Assembly (NCBI GenBank): GCA_022750435.1
Contig: JAKIVS010000003.1
Span: 58,717-122,716 of the forward strand
From: Thermoplasmata archaeon
GTDB lineage: Archaea > Thermoplasmatota > Thermoplasmata > Lutacidiplasmatales > UBA184
DNA length: 64,000 nucleotides
Direction of reading: 5' to 3'
Below are positions 35,721 to 43,839 of this stretch, piece by piece. Position 1 is the first letter of the stretch. Each line of letters starts with the position of its first letter. Below the pieces are notes generated by a model, which saw only the letters and a program-made list of their open reading frames with translations, was not told where the DNA came from and did no database searches. The position numbers and the translations under genes were made by a program.

Positions 35721-36734
35721 CGAGAAGATGTCGCCCCCAATCCTGGCAGCCGTTGCATTGGTCGACGCCAAGATCAAGTGGTAGAGCGGCCGCCCGGCCC
35801 TGCTCCTCACCACTGGGCTGACCTCAATGTGTGTGCACCCGGTCTGTGCGAGGCGCTTCGTGTAGTGCGCCCGTAGAGCTTCGTGGACGGGAGCGTCGGC
35901 CCCGACACCCGGCTCCTCGTCGAGCAGTCGCTCATCGGCGCTGCCGAGCATCCCTTCGTGGGCGAGTTCGCAAATGTCCATCCATGAGGGTGCTCCCTCG
36001 TTGATGTCGTCGCCGAAGAACCGAGTCAGCTTCGAGAACGAGGGGCGATGGACGATGCAGCGAGCTACAGCCATGAACGACGGGTAGAGGACCAAGATCT
36101 CCGCCTTCGGGAGTGCCCTCCGTATCTCCCGAATCGCCTTGAACTCGACCTCGAGCCCCTCGGGATCGAGCAGCACTAGTGCGTGATCCATCCGCGTCGC
36201 GAGATCCGCGGCAATCCACGGCAAGAGCAGATTGCAATTCCCTCGCTCGACCGTCGTGCGCCCGGGATAGTAGGCCTCTACCCTGGCGCTGAGCGCCTTG
36301 AATGGCTGGAGAGACGCCTCCACGAGCCGAAGCTCTGGATAGTTCGGGTGATTGCTGAGGGCGAGGAGAGGGGACCCCAGGGCGAGTTCTCCAGGTAGCA
36401 CATCTTCCTCGAGGACCTTCTGGCCCTTCTGCAGTCCCTCCCGGAGGTCGAGGACACCCGGTCCCGCGAGTGCGTCGACGAACGCGAACGATTTGGGGTG
36501 CTTCTTGTTCATGATCGCGCTGTACGACCACATGTACCCCCGGACGGCTGCGAGTTTCTCTGCACTGTGCGGCCGAACCCTTCGGTAGAAGCTGGAGGCC
36601 GGGAAGAGCCTCTCAGACTCGAGTAGGAGGTCGCGCTCCAGTCGAGTTCGAGCCTGGGACCCGATTCCGCTGGTATCGAGAATTCCCTTGAAGAACGGGC
36701 CGGCCCTCTTGGCAATCGGAGCCGTCTCTCCCAT
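35694..36734 (-). CDS. tcmP: Three-Cys-motif partner protein TcmP
   Basis: The 346-residue product matches the TcmP family: K-L-A-A-V-R-G-Y-M, then F-V-D-A-L-A-G-P-G-V (Rossmann-like motif I position), an E-x-S or similar acidic turn, G-N-C-N-L-L-L-P, and L-V-L-L-D-P-E-G-L-E-V (post-strand D-P-x-G). These give it a methyltransferase-like fold. The family is named for its neighbourhood with the three-Cys-motif protein, which is present here on the opposite strand. The reaction is not known. Confidence 0.8.
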   Translation of the reverse strand: MGETAPIAKRAGPFFKGILDTSGIGSQARTRLERDLLLESERLFPASSFYRRVRPHSAEKLAAVRGYMWSYSAIMNKKHPKSFAFVDALAGPGVLDLREGLQKGQKVLEEDVLPGELALGSPLLALSNHPNYPELRLVEASLQPFKALSARVEAYYPGRTTVERGNCNLLLPWIAADLATRMDHALVLLDPEGLEVEFKAIREIRRALPKAEILVLYPSFMAVARCIVHRPSFSKLTRFFGDDINEGAPSWMDICELAHEGMLGSADERLLDEEPGVGADAPVHEALRAHYTKRLAQTGCTHIEVSPVVRSRAGRPLYHLILASTNATAARIGGDIFSSAHAARRG

Positions 36735-36868
36735 CCGGAAACGTGCGCGAGCGCCCCACCCGGGTGCTAATCCGTCGAGAGCTATTTCAAGGAACGGAAT
36801 CCAGCCCCGGATTGCAGGAAGTCTTGCCCTTCCAAGGAATGACCTCCGGCGCGACTTAGGGAACTGCT

Positions 36869-37411
36869 ATGGCCGGGGATCATCTGCCCGACGAGATGGA
36901 AGCGGGACCGCCCGCCGAAACCGCGCTTCCTCTCCGTCGCCGCGTCGTCCAATATTACGGGCGACAGTTGAAAGCCCTCGCGGCGTCGGCAGTCCTGTTC
37001 GCCGCTATTCTCGCGTTGGACGGATCTCAGCTCGGGCAAATACCCCGCGACGGATTTGGTTCGCTCGCGGAGATGTTCGCGACGTTGCTCGGTCTCACCT
37101 TTGCCGCTTTCTCGGTGCTCACCGCGCTACTGCCGTCCGTGCCTAGGAGTCTCGTCCGGAGTCGTACATTTCTGATGTTTGGGCAAACCTTCGTCGCAAC
37201 GATGTGGCTCCAACTTGTCACCCTTCTCGCCTCCGGCCTCTGCTACCTCGGATTCGGGGAAGGCTGGGTTTCGGACGCCGGTTCCCTCGTGGTGTTGGGG
37301 GGGATCTTGTCGACGATGTTTCTACTCGTCGTCATACACTACATGTTCTACTTGTTCAAGCTCGTTCGCCTTGAACTCTCCGGGAACGGAGCGCCCCGCG
37401 AAGTGCTCTAG
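36869..37411 (+). CDS. Four-helix membrane protein, unknown
   Basis: The 180-residue product has a charged N-terminus (to about 36), then hydrophobic helices at about 36-52, 65-88, 105-127 and 137-165. It ends convergently with a 4-nt overlap on the unknown cassette gene at 37408. No homology was recognised. It could belong functionally to the cassette (exclusion or immunity) or to TcmP/DUF5131; this is speculation. Confidence 0.6.
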   Translation: MAGDHLPDEMEAGPPAETALPLRRRVVQYYGRQLKALAASAVLFAAILALDGSQLGQIPRDGFGSLAEMFATLLGLTFAAFSVLTALLPSVPRSLVRSRTFLMFGQTFVATMWLQLVTLLASGLCYLGFGEGWVSDAGSLVVLGGILSTMFLLVVIHYMFYLFKLVRLELSGNGAPREVL

Positions 37412-38316
37412 CCCAGCAGCTTCAGAAGATCCGCCTCGTGCTGCACGAGGAGGGAGCGCAACTCGGCGAGGACCCGGATGCGGAGCTCGTTCCGGGGCGA
37501 ATCTCGAGGCAGGTCCACGCCTGTGCGGTAGTAGACGAGGTTGTCATTCAGAAGGTCGAAGGCCTCACGGTCCTCCAGAGTCACCAGCAGTTTCTTCGCG
37601 CCGAACTCCGAGAGGCGGCCCGCAAGTCCCGCCAGCTTCTGGACGGCTCCATCGTCGAGGGGCGCCTTCGGGGCGATTCCCATTTCGAGATCGAAGGACA
37701 TGATGTTCCCCTCGAGAGATAACTCCTCAACGACCTCGGAGGAGACGCCTGCGCGTTCAGAGGTCTCAGGGCTAATCGGTCCCATCTTCAGCTGGAACTT
37801 TTGGACCGCGCGGCCAATCGCGCGCTGAAGAAAATCCACGGTGGGGTAGGGCTGAAAGGTAACCGGCTGGGCGGCGGTGGACTCTACGGTCCCGAGGCTC
37901 GCGAGCGCTGCGCTAAGCATGACCCCGGGCCACTTTCCAAGGACGCTCAGCGAGTTCGGTCGGTACTCCCCCATCGCGAGCCCGTTACTAGTGTTCACGA
38001 CGAAGTGAACGGACTCCGCGAAGTACTGTCCCTCCTTCGCTTCGATTAGCTCCTCCTGCCCAGTCGCCGTGTCGAGGCGCTCAATGGCGTCTTCCGTTAG
38101 CTTCGCCAGGCGAAGGTGAACGTACGGGCCGGCCCCTCCTGCGAAAATCGCGACGCACGCGGAGCTGACTCCAGCGCGTAGCTGTCGGACTAGGTTTTCC
38201 TTGATCCGCTTCGAACTGGTGGCTGCCTGCAGGACGTGAGGGTCGACGCTCCATCCTCGGGGAATTGAATGGAGAGGATACGCACGGAACCCTCGCGATC
38301 GGACACCCGCTGGCAT
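37408..38316 (-). CDS. Unknown cassette protein B (302 aa)
   Basis: The product has no recognised family. It is soluble, mixed alpha/beta, with a central segment FAESVHFVVNTSNGLAMGEY and a charged helical C-terminus (ELRIRVLAELRSLLVQHEA). It is the last gene of a four-gene minus-strand unit led by an RHH regulator and starts 27 bp after the previous stop. The composition is less GC-biased at synonymous sites than the flanking operons, hinting at separate acquisition. It is about the size of many phage-exclusion proteins, but I do not assign that role. Confidence 0.6.
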   Translation of the reverse strand: MPAGVRSRGFRAYPLHSIPRGWSVDPHVLQAATSSKRIKENLVRQLRAGVSSACVAIFAGGAGPYVHLRLAKLTEDAIERLDTATGQEELIEAKEGQYFAESVHFVVNTSNGLAMGEYRPNSLSVLGKWPGVMLSAALASLGTVESTAAQPVTFQPYPTVDFLQRAIGRAVQKFQLKMGPISPETSERAGVSSEVVEELSLEGNIMSFDLEMGIAPKAPLDDGAVQKLAGLAGRLSEFGAKKLLVTLEDREAFDLLNDNLVYYRTGVDLPRDSPRNELRIRVLAELRSLLVQHEADLLKLLG

Positions 38317-38343
38317 TTGCGCATCCTCTGGTACGGCCCCGAT

Positions 38344-39315
38344 TCAACCGGTTGCCTTCGCGACCTTGCGAGCGACCAGGTTGACAACGGTCGACGCGAC
38401 CGCGTACGCGAATTGGGCATCCTCACGGTCGGCTTTGAGGACCGGGTTCACCACGCCGGACTTGAATTCGGCGGTCTTCTCAAACTTGGAGGCGTAGTTG
38501 AAGAGCGAGCCCATCGCATCGAGGAGGGATTCGGCTGCGTCTTGAGAGAGGCCGGAATCGAGGAGTACGGGGGCGAGCTCCAGCCGATTTCGCATTAAGT
38601 CCCAAACCCCCCGCCCGTGCTTCACTAGCTCGGTCCACTCGCCGTAAACCAGGTCTTGTTTCATCAGATCGAGCGAGTGCACCGCGCGTTCGATCCGGTC
38701 CTTGAAGTCCCCGGTCGGAACCGTCTTTTCCGGTATGGGCAGCTCGAGGACGAGGAAAGTTCCGAGACCGAACGCGGTCACGTACTCTTGGGACCAGTCG
38801 CTCGACGCGATAGTCTTGGAGCCTTCCGGATCCTCCGTGATGAACGAGATTAGCTCGTCGCTGCTGTTCCCGCCCGGAACGATCGCGCTGGCCCCGGGTT
38901 GCCCGTTGGTCGCCGCTGTCGGGAGCTCGCGATAGGTGCTCCGCGGAACCGCGAAAGTGACGTGGAACTTGAAGAAGAGCGTGACGTTCTTTTTCCCGTC
39001 GGCGTCTCTCGTCCGCTCCAGGTAATCTATCTCGCGCCGGGTGAGGGGGACGTGGAACTCGATCCGCGCGTCCGCCTCGTCGATCTTCTTCCCGGGTGAA
39101 CGGAACAGGTTCAATCCGTATCCCTGGGTTCCCGATGAAATCAAGGCAGGGGTGACCGGCCCAATCCGTTTCCTGTCCGCGGCAGCCGCACCCACCGTTG
39201 CGCAGACAATCGCATCGGCCCCCGGGTAGTGGGCCAAGACCACAATCACTTGGAGTCCCGGCTCGACTCCCAGCTTGAGCGGGGCGACCTCGGTCGACTT
39301 GATCCAAGCGTTCAC
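38344..39315 (-). CDS. Unknown cassette protein A (323 aa)
   Basis: The product is soluble with a beta-rich first half (IVVLAHYPGADAIVCATVGAA and VTLFFKFHVTFAVP) and a helical C-terminal third (RGVWDLMRNRLELAPVLL). No family or catalytic motif was recognised. It sits between a small membrane protein and cassette protein B in one transcription unit, which suggests that A and B work together. Confidence 0.6.
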   Translation of the reverse strand: MNAWIKSTEVAPLKLGVEPGLQVIVVLAHYPGADAIVCATVGAAAADRKRIGPVTPALISSGTQGYGLNLFRSPGKKIDEADARIEFHVPLTRREIDYLERTRDADGKKNVTLFFKFHVTFAVPRSTYRELPTAATNGQPGASAIVPGGNSSDELISFITEDPEGSKTIASSDWSQEYVTAFGLGTFLVLELPIPEKTVPTGDFKDRIERAVHSLDLMKQDLVYGEWTELVKHGRGVWDLMRNRLELAPVLLDSGLSQDAAESLLDAMGSLFNYASKFEKTAEFKSGVVNPVLKADREDAQFAYAVASTVVNLVARKVAKATG

Positions 39316-39330
39316 GACTCCCAGCCTCCG

Positions 39331-39564
39331 TCAGAGGGACCCAATCGCCCAAAGGTAGGTGAACAACACACCAATCACGAGTCCGAATGCCAAGCAGAGG
39401 ATTGCGACGAGTTGGGGGTCGCTGTTGAACATCCAGCTCTCGAAGTTCTTGTGGGGCAGGAAGAATGCCCCATGCAGTCCGCGAGGGTGTAGGTCGTAGC
39501 GCTCCTGGGGCGTCAGTGGTCCATACATCGGCGCGGTAGCAGGGGTCGTTGGGCCGTCAGACAT
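39331..39564 (-). CDS. Small single-pass membrane protein of the RHH cassette
   Basis: The 77-residue product has a Pro/Tyr-rich N-terminal part and one C-terminal transmembrane helix (LVAILCLAFGLVIGVLFTYLW). It lies 9 nt after the RHH gene and 15 nt before cassette protein A. Unknown function. Confidence 0.55.
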   Translation of the reverse strand: MSDGPTTPATAPMYGPLTPQERYDLHPRGLHGAFFLPHKNFESWMFNSDPQLVAILCLAFGLVIGVLFTYLWAIGSL

Positions 39565-39573
39565 CGAGCACTC

Positions 39574-39768
39574 TCACTCCCTCGGGCTCGGCGGATGAGC
39601 TTGCTTCCAGCGCTCGAGCTTCTCTACCGTACCTTCCCGGATGAAGTCGACAATGCTCAACCAGTACCCAGTCTCAAGGACGAGCTTCTCGAGCTCGTCC
39701 GCGAGGGGCTTCGACAGCGTCACGGTGACTCGCTCGATGGACTGATGTCCCCTTCCGGGCGCGGGCAC
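39574..39768 (-). CDS. Ribbon-helix-helix regulator, divergent switch (left partner)
   Basis: GTG 39768 gives 64 residues with an RHH pattern: strand RVTVTLSKPLADEL, helix A, the turn TGYWLSIVDF and helix B (IREGTVEKLERWKQ). It heads the unknown cassette and faces the right operon's first gene across a 73-bp spacer that contains palindromes, so it probably autoregulates and controls the divergent operon. Confidence 0.7.
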   Translation of the reverse strand: MPAPGRGHQSIERVTVTLSKPLADELEKLVLETGYWLSIVDFIREGTVEKLERWKQAHPPSPRE

Positions 39769-39789
39769 GGGACGGATACTCGCGCCTAA

Positions 39790-39828
39790 AGACGTTAATA
39801 GTAGGTCACCTACTCACGTGAGTAGGTG
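39790..39828. promoter_or_regulatory. Divergent promoter/operator with 22-bp perfect palindrome
   Basis: The half-site CACCTACTCAC (39807-39817) is followed directly by its reverse complement (to 39828). A second near-palindrome, GTAGGT-C-ACCTAC (39801-39813), overlaps it, so GTAGGT-type half sites occur three times. The AT-rich CGTTAATA (39793-39800) is 28 nt from the minus-strand GTG start and can serve as its TATA box. The palindrome lies just upstream of ATG 39842. This is a typical RHH operator layout for a two-way switch. Confidence 0.65.
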
Positions 39829-39841
39829 CGAATTCACGTCT

Positions 39842-40039
39842 ATGTCAACAGTACCGAGGACCACGGTGTCGCTCCCCTCGAAGACTCGGCGTCGACTCGA
39901 GAAGGCCAAGAAGTTCCCTGAGGAGCCTGTCCACCGGACGATTGACAACGCGCTCGACGCGGTCGACCTCGTCGCTCGGATCGAAGCCCAGAGCCCCGAC
40001 CTGGTCGCCCGAGTGAAGAGGGAGGCGGCGTCCGCATGA
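39842..40039 (+). CDS. Small RHH-like protein, first gene of the right operon
   Basis: ATG 39842 is preferred over GTG 39818, which would lie inside the palindrome. The 65 residues begin with a strand TTVSLPSKTRRRLEKAKK and continue with two helices, a probable variant RHH fold. It is divergent from the other RHH gene, which suggests a pair of opposing regulators. Its stop overlaps the next ATG. Confidence 0.55.
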   Translation: MSTVPRTTVSLPSKTRRRLEKAKKFPEEPVHRTIDNALDAVDLVARIEAQSPDLVARVKREAASA

Positions 40040-40287
40040 CCGCCTCCGACGAACCGATGCTCGCGGCCGGCCCGGCAGCGCGGGAGGAGGTCCCTGCGTG
40101 GGAGGCCGAAGAGCTCCGCCGCCGCTTCGGCCGGGAGGGCAAGCTCGCGGGCGAGGCGTGGAGCGCCTTCCGGGCTGAGTTCGGGAAGGTGACGCAGAGC
40201 GACATCCACTACAGCGCTGCGATGAGGGCCTTCGCGGCCAGCTGGACCGAGCTTCTCCGAGAGCTCCATACCGAGGAGTCGCGGTGA
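40036..40287 (+). CDS. Small helical element protein
   Basis: The 83-residue product is mostly helical (ELRRRFGREGKLAGEAWSAF and FAASWTELLRELH). It has an acidic/basic mix and no recognised family. It is linked by ATGA and GTGA overlaps on both sides. Confidence 0.55.
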   Translation: MTASDEPMLAAGPAAREEVPAWEAEELRRRFGREGKLAGEAWSAFRAEFGKVTQSDIHYSAAMRAFAASWTELLRELHTEESR

Positions 40288-40676
40288 GCGCCCACCGCGG
40301 TGTGCCCGGCCACCTCCCGAGTCCGTCCGTCGTCTCGCCCTTGATCGAACTGAAGTTCACCCGACGAAACGCCGAGCTGGTCCGGCTCCGCCTCAAGCGG
40401 TCCACGATTCGCCGGCTCGCGCACGGCCGGATCGGCGCCGAGTTCCTGCTCGACGGGGAACGGTACCGGATCCTGGCGATCGTCGAGCTCCCACTCTACC
40501 GAGCCGCAGAGGACTTCTTCTTCCTTGAGGGCGAAACCTCGCCGTCCGCGTTCCTGGTGGACTGGGCCGGCTGCTACGGGATCCGCGTGGAGGACCTCAA
40601 CGTCTACCAGACGGTCCACGTCCACGTCTTCCTTCCCGTCCTCCCCGGCCACGAGCCGTTCGGGGTGACGTCGTGA
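40284..40676 (+). CDS. Possible ASCH/PUA-like domain protein
   Basis: GTG 40284 gives 130 residues. The core reads E-L-K-F-T-R-R-N then S-T-I-R-R, a small beta region (AEFLLDGERYRILAIVEL), then F-F-F-L-E-G-E-T-S-P-S-A-F-L-V-D-W-A-G-C-Y-G and a last strand. This order resembles ASCH domains, RNA-binding or nuclease-like PUA-fold proteins often found in phages, but the GxKxxExR signature is not clear. Confidence in the family is modest. Confidence 0.5.
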   Translation: MSAHRGVPGHLPSPSVVSPLIELKFTRRNAELVRLRLKRSTIRRLAHGRIGAEFLLDGERYRILAIVELPLYRAAEDFFFLEGETSPSAFLVDWAGCYGIRVEDLNVYQTVHVHVFLPVLPGHEPFGVTS

Positions 40677-42253
40677 GCCCCGGCGCCTTCACGATCGGCT
40701 ACGAGGTCCCGTCGGGGACTCGGTTCGACGTCCCTCTCCAGCACACCGCCGTCTACGGCCTCACCCGCAAGGCCGGCAAGACGACCGCGCTCGAGGGGAT
40801 GATCTCCCGCGTCGGGACGACGGCGCTCGTCTTCCGTTGCGGGAAGAACGACCTCCCGTTCGAGGGCGCCCACCGGATCCGTGCGTTCTTCCGGGAGCGG
40901 TACGACTGGCGGTACGTCGAGCGCCTGCTCTGGAGCTTCCTGGAGGAGAAATCGAAGGTCTACCGGACGCTCGTCATGCGAGCGACCCAGGGCGCGACGT
41001 CCCTCGCCGACGTCCACGCACGAATCGTGAAGGCCGGCAAGACTGCCCGCCGATCGTGGGATCAGGACCTTCTCTTCCAGCTCGACCACTTCTTCCGCGA
41101 GATCCTCCCGGCCCTCGCGTCGCTCCGGCTCGCGACCGACCTCGAGCTCGAGCTGGGCCGGGTCAACCTGATCGACCTCGAGGGCCAGTCAAAGACCGTC
41201 CAGGCGCTCCTGATCGCCTCCGCGCTCGACCGTCTCATGGCGCGCCCGCCCGAGGGTGGCTGCGTCGTCGTACTCCCCGAGGCCCGAAACTTCGTTCCGA
41301 GCGACACGCGCACCCCCGCGACGAAGTCCGCCGATGACTTCGTGCGCGAGGGCGCGAAGCTCGGGCTCTACCTCTGGATCGACTCCCAGTCCCTCACCGG
41401 CGTCGACCAACAGGTCGTCCGGAACTTCGGGCTCTCCCTCCACGGCCACCAGACGTCGGACATCGAGATCCGCCGAATCGTCAAGGCGATCGACCACGGG
41501 ATCGAGTCGAAGGACGTCAAGCGGCTCGGGCTCGGCCAGTTTCTCGTGGAGGACCAGGACGGAGTCCGGGTCGTCTACGTCACTCCCGCCTGGTTGCCGG
41601 CTGAGGTCGCGGTTCTGGTCGCGAAGGGGACGGTCTCCGCCGAGGAGGCCGCCCGTCGATACAAGCACACTCCGGAGATCAACGTGGACGAGAAGGAGAG
41701 GACCGAGTACGACGAGAAGATCGCCGGGCTCGAGCACAACGTTCGGCAGCTGAACGAGCGGAACATCGCACTCGAGCAGCGCGCCAAGGACGCCGAGCGC
41801 CGGGCTGAGGCGAACGCGAAGGCCGCCGCGGCGAGCGCCGTTGCCCGGGTGGGTGCGGCACCGAAGCCGACGGAGTTCGAGGCTCTGGCCGGCGAGTCCG
41901 AGGACCTCGAGAGGATCCGAACGGACCTCCACGTCCAGGTCGAGACTCCGAATCTCACCGTCCACGTTCGCGAGGTCCGAATCGACGCCCAGGGCGACGA
42001 GCTCCGCGGAATCATCGCGCAGCTGCTCGTTTCGGGATTCTTCGCGAAGGCCGTGATGCCGGTCGACGTCGCCAAGGAGATCGTCGCTCGCGGTGGGAAG
42101 GACTACCGGACGAACGGCGGCCAGCGCAAGCGGCTGCACACCGAGCTCGTCTGGTTCGCCGGCTCCGGGTTCCTTCGCCGCGGGGGCCCACGGTTCGAGG
42201 TCGTCACCGACGCGCTCACCAGGATCCGGGTCGACCGATTGGGTGACGCGTGA
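40673..42253 (+). CDS. HerA/VirB4-superfamily P-loop ATPase
   Basis: GTG 40673 gives 526 residues. Walker A is G-L-T-R-K-A-G-K-T-T (about 29-38). The Walker B strand GCVVVLPEAR (about 196) has P-E-A where HerA relatives have D-E-A. The following D-S-Q-S-L-T-G-V-D sensor and V-R-N-F segment fit the HerA/FtsK family. Residues about 345-385 form a coiled coil, and the C-terminal 120 residues look like a winged helix (SGFFAKAVMPVDVAKEI). Such hexameric motors move DNA in packaging, conjugation or repair; for this element packaging or transfer is the simplest inference. Confidence 0.75.
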   Translation: MSPGAFTIGYEVPSGTRFDVPLQHTAVYGLTRKAGKTTALEGMISRVGTTALVFRCGKNDLPFEGAHRIRAFFRERYDWRYVERLLWSFLEEKSKVYRTLVMRATQGATSLADVHARIVKAGKTARRSWDQDLLFQLDHFFREILPALASLRLATDLELELGRVNLIDLEGQSKTVQALLIASALDRLMARPPEGGCVVVLPEARNFVPSDTRTPATKSADDFVREGAKLGLYLWIDSQSLTGVDQQVVRNFGLSLHGHQTSDIEIRRIVKAIDHGIESKDVKRLGLGQFLVEDQDGVRVVYVTPAWLPAEVAVLVAKGTVSAEEAARRYKHTPEINVDEKERTEYDEKIAGLEHNVRQLNERNIALEQRAKDAERRAEANAKAAAASAVARVGAAPKPTEFEALAGESEDLERIRTDLHVQVETPNLTVHVREVRIDAQGDELRGIIAQLLVSGFFAKAVMPVDVAKEIVARGGKDYRTNGGQRKRLHTELVWFAGSGFLRRGGPRFEVVTDALTRIRVDRLGDA

Positions 42254-42486
42254 GCGCCGCTGTCCCGTCGACGACCGAGGAAGAGGCGACCGGGAAGCTC
42301 GATCGCTGTATCTCGGAGCTCTTCTGGCTCGTCGACCACCCACGCGACGAGGTCACCCTCCAGACGCTCAAGCACCACGCGGAGGACATGGTCCTCGCTG
42401 GCCGCGCGATGCTCCGTCGGCTTGGGTTCCCCGATGACCCGAAGGACGGGGCCGGCCAGTTCCTACCGGCCCGGAGTCCGCCGTGA
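42250..42486 (+). CDS. Small helical element protein
   Basis: The 78-residue product (GTG start, 4-nt overlap with the ATPase gene) is helical, with a single Cys and a His-Glu-rich middle (LKHHAEDMVLAGRAML). No family was recognised. Tight linkage to the ATPase suggests joint expression. Confidence 0.5.
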   Translation: MSAAVPSTTEEEATGKLDRCISELFWLVDHPRDEVTLQTLKHHAEDMVLAGRAMLRRLGFPDDPKDGAGQFLPARSPP

Positions 42487-42785
42487 GCGGCTACCCCGAC
42501 GACGTCCCGGAGCTGATCCCGAAGACGGTGGAAGCTCGCGCGCGGTTCGTCAAGGCCCGGTACATCGAGTACAAGGCGGCGCTCGTAGGCTCGGGCGAGT
42601 CTTCGATGAAGCCCGAGAGGGCCCAGCCGATCGCGAACGAGCTCGCGGTCGGAGACCTTCTCTCAGTCCTCGGTCGGCTTGGTCCCCACGCGTTCCGGAT
42701 CCAGTTCGACTTCGAGGAGCTCCACGAGGACTCCTGCAAGCTCCGAGAGACCAAGTTCCGAGCCGAGCCGACGAGGTCGGGATGA
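42483..42785 (+). CDS. Small helical element protein
   Basis: This 100-residue product of unknown family has several amphipathic helices (VEARARFVKARYIEYKAALVG) and an acidic C-terminal half. It begins in a GTGA overlap and ends in an ATGA overlap. Confidence 0.5.
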   Translation: MSGYPDDVPELIPKTVEARARFVKARYIEYKAALVGSGESSMKPERAQPIANELAVGDLLSVLGRLGPHAFRIQFDFEELHEDSCKLRETKFRAEPTRSG

Positions 42786-43267
42786 GCGACCCGAGCGGCT
42801 ACTTCTTCACGACGACGATCATCGTCTCGACGGTCACGTCGACCGCGGCCGTCATGGTCTTCGGGATCCTCTCCGAATGGAGAGAGCGTCGCAAGGCCGC
42901 TCGGGCCCGGTTCGCGGCGGCGCAGGCCCAGGCCCGCGCGTACGTCGAAGAGCGCGCGGCGCGGCTGAACGCGACCAGCGAGCTCGCGGTATTCAAATCC
43001 GGATCGGCCGTGGAGGCCGTCGCGGAACTCGCGCACGACCAGTGGGTCGAGTGGACGAGCGCGCTGGTCGCGTCCGCGTCCGGATCGGAACGCCGCGCGC
43101 TCCGGCGCCGACTCTCCGACTGGGAGTCGACCTGGATCCCCTACGCCCAGCTGAGCGAGTCCTCTCGCGAGGCGGACCGGCGCCGGGCCCGGGCCGTGCT
43201 AGCCGCTCTGGACGCGGCCCGGAAGCGACCCGCGCCTCCTCCCGGCGCAGTCAGCGGTGCCCCATGA
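42782..43267 (+). CDS. Single-pass membrane protein with charged helical domain
   Basis: The 161-residue product has an N-terminal membrane helix (FFTTTIIVSTVTSTAAVMVFGIL), then a basic, Ala-rich coiled-coil-like region (ERRKAARARFAAAQAQAR). A helical domain with W-V-E-W and a Pro-rich end follow. It may tether DNA-handling proteins such as the HerA-like motor to the membrane; this is inferred from topology and operon position only. Confidence 0.6.
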   Translation: MSDPSGYFFTTTIIVSTVTSTAAVMVFGILSEWRERRKAARARFAAAQAQARAYVEERAARLNATSELAVFKSGSAVEAVAELAHDQWVEWTSALVASASGSERRALRRRLSDWESTWIPYAQLSESSREADRRRARAVLAALDAARKRPAPPPGAVSGAP

Positions 43268-43614
43268 GCGTCGCTCGTACCGACCTCCTCCCCGGCGAGC
43301 TCACGCTGATCTCAGTTCGAGGGCAGACGGTCGACCGCTTGCGCCAGCACAAGCAGCTGAACGCGCTCGAAGACTACGACGCGGTGATCCGAGATCTCTT
43401 TCGGCGGTCGGAGGACGTCCTCGTCCGAGCAAGATTCGAGGCCTCCCCGTCGAGGTCGCGAGCCGTTGAGTCTCCTCGCAGAACCTGCGGACGGACGACC
43501 ACCTACCGGGGAAAGCTGGTCGCGTGTCGCCGCGACCGAGGTCACGACGACGATTGCGCCTGGTGGAACCGAGGCGGGAGCGGGAAGCGCCGACTCTACC
43601 ATACGTGGAGGTAA
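43264..43614 (+). CDS. Small element protein with Cys/His-containing C-terminus
   Basis: ATG 43264 (ATGA overlap) gives 116 residues: a helical N-terminal half (DRLRQHKQLNALEDYDAVI) and a C-terminal part with C-G-R, A-C-R-R-D-R-G-H and D-C-A-W-W-N, which could bind a metal. Unknown family. Confidence 0.5.
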   Translation: MSVARTDLLPGELTLISVRGQTVDRLRQHKQLNALEDYDAVIRDLFRRSEDVLVRARFEASPSRSRAVESPRRTCGRTTTYRGKLVACRRDRGHDDDCAWWNRGGSGKRRLYHTWR

Positions 43615-43620
43615 ACCACC

Positions 43621-43839
43621 GTGACCTGCGAGAACTGCGGCTGCTCGGAGTCGCGGCCGTGCGCCGTCGAACTCCCCGACGGGTCCGAAGGCCCATGCTG
43701 GTGGGTCGCCCCGGGTGCCTGCTCGGGATGCATGGACGACCCGGAGCTCGGGCCGCTGCCCGTCCGCCAATCCACGGAGATACCGGACTGCAATCTCCCG
43801 AGTTACCGGGCCCCGCTCGTCCCGAGGCGTGTCGCATGA
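43621..43839 (+). CDS. Cys-rich microprotein (72 aa)
   Basis: GTG 43621 starts M-T-C-E-N-C-G-C-S-E-S-R-P-C; further Cys occur in P-C-W-W, A-C-S-G-C-M and D-C-N, nine in all. The start C-E-N-C-G-C resembles small phage zinc or Fe-S proteins. It ends in an ATGA overlap. It is the first of three consecutive Cys/His microproteins before the integrase. Confidence 0.55.
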   Translation: MTCENCGCSESRPCAVELPDGSEGPCWWVAPGACSGCMDDPELGPLPVRQSTEIPDCNLPSYRAPLVPRRVA

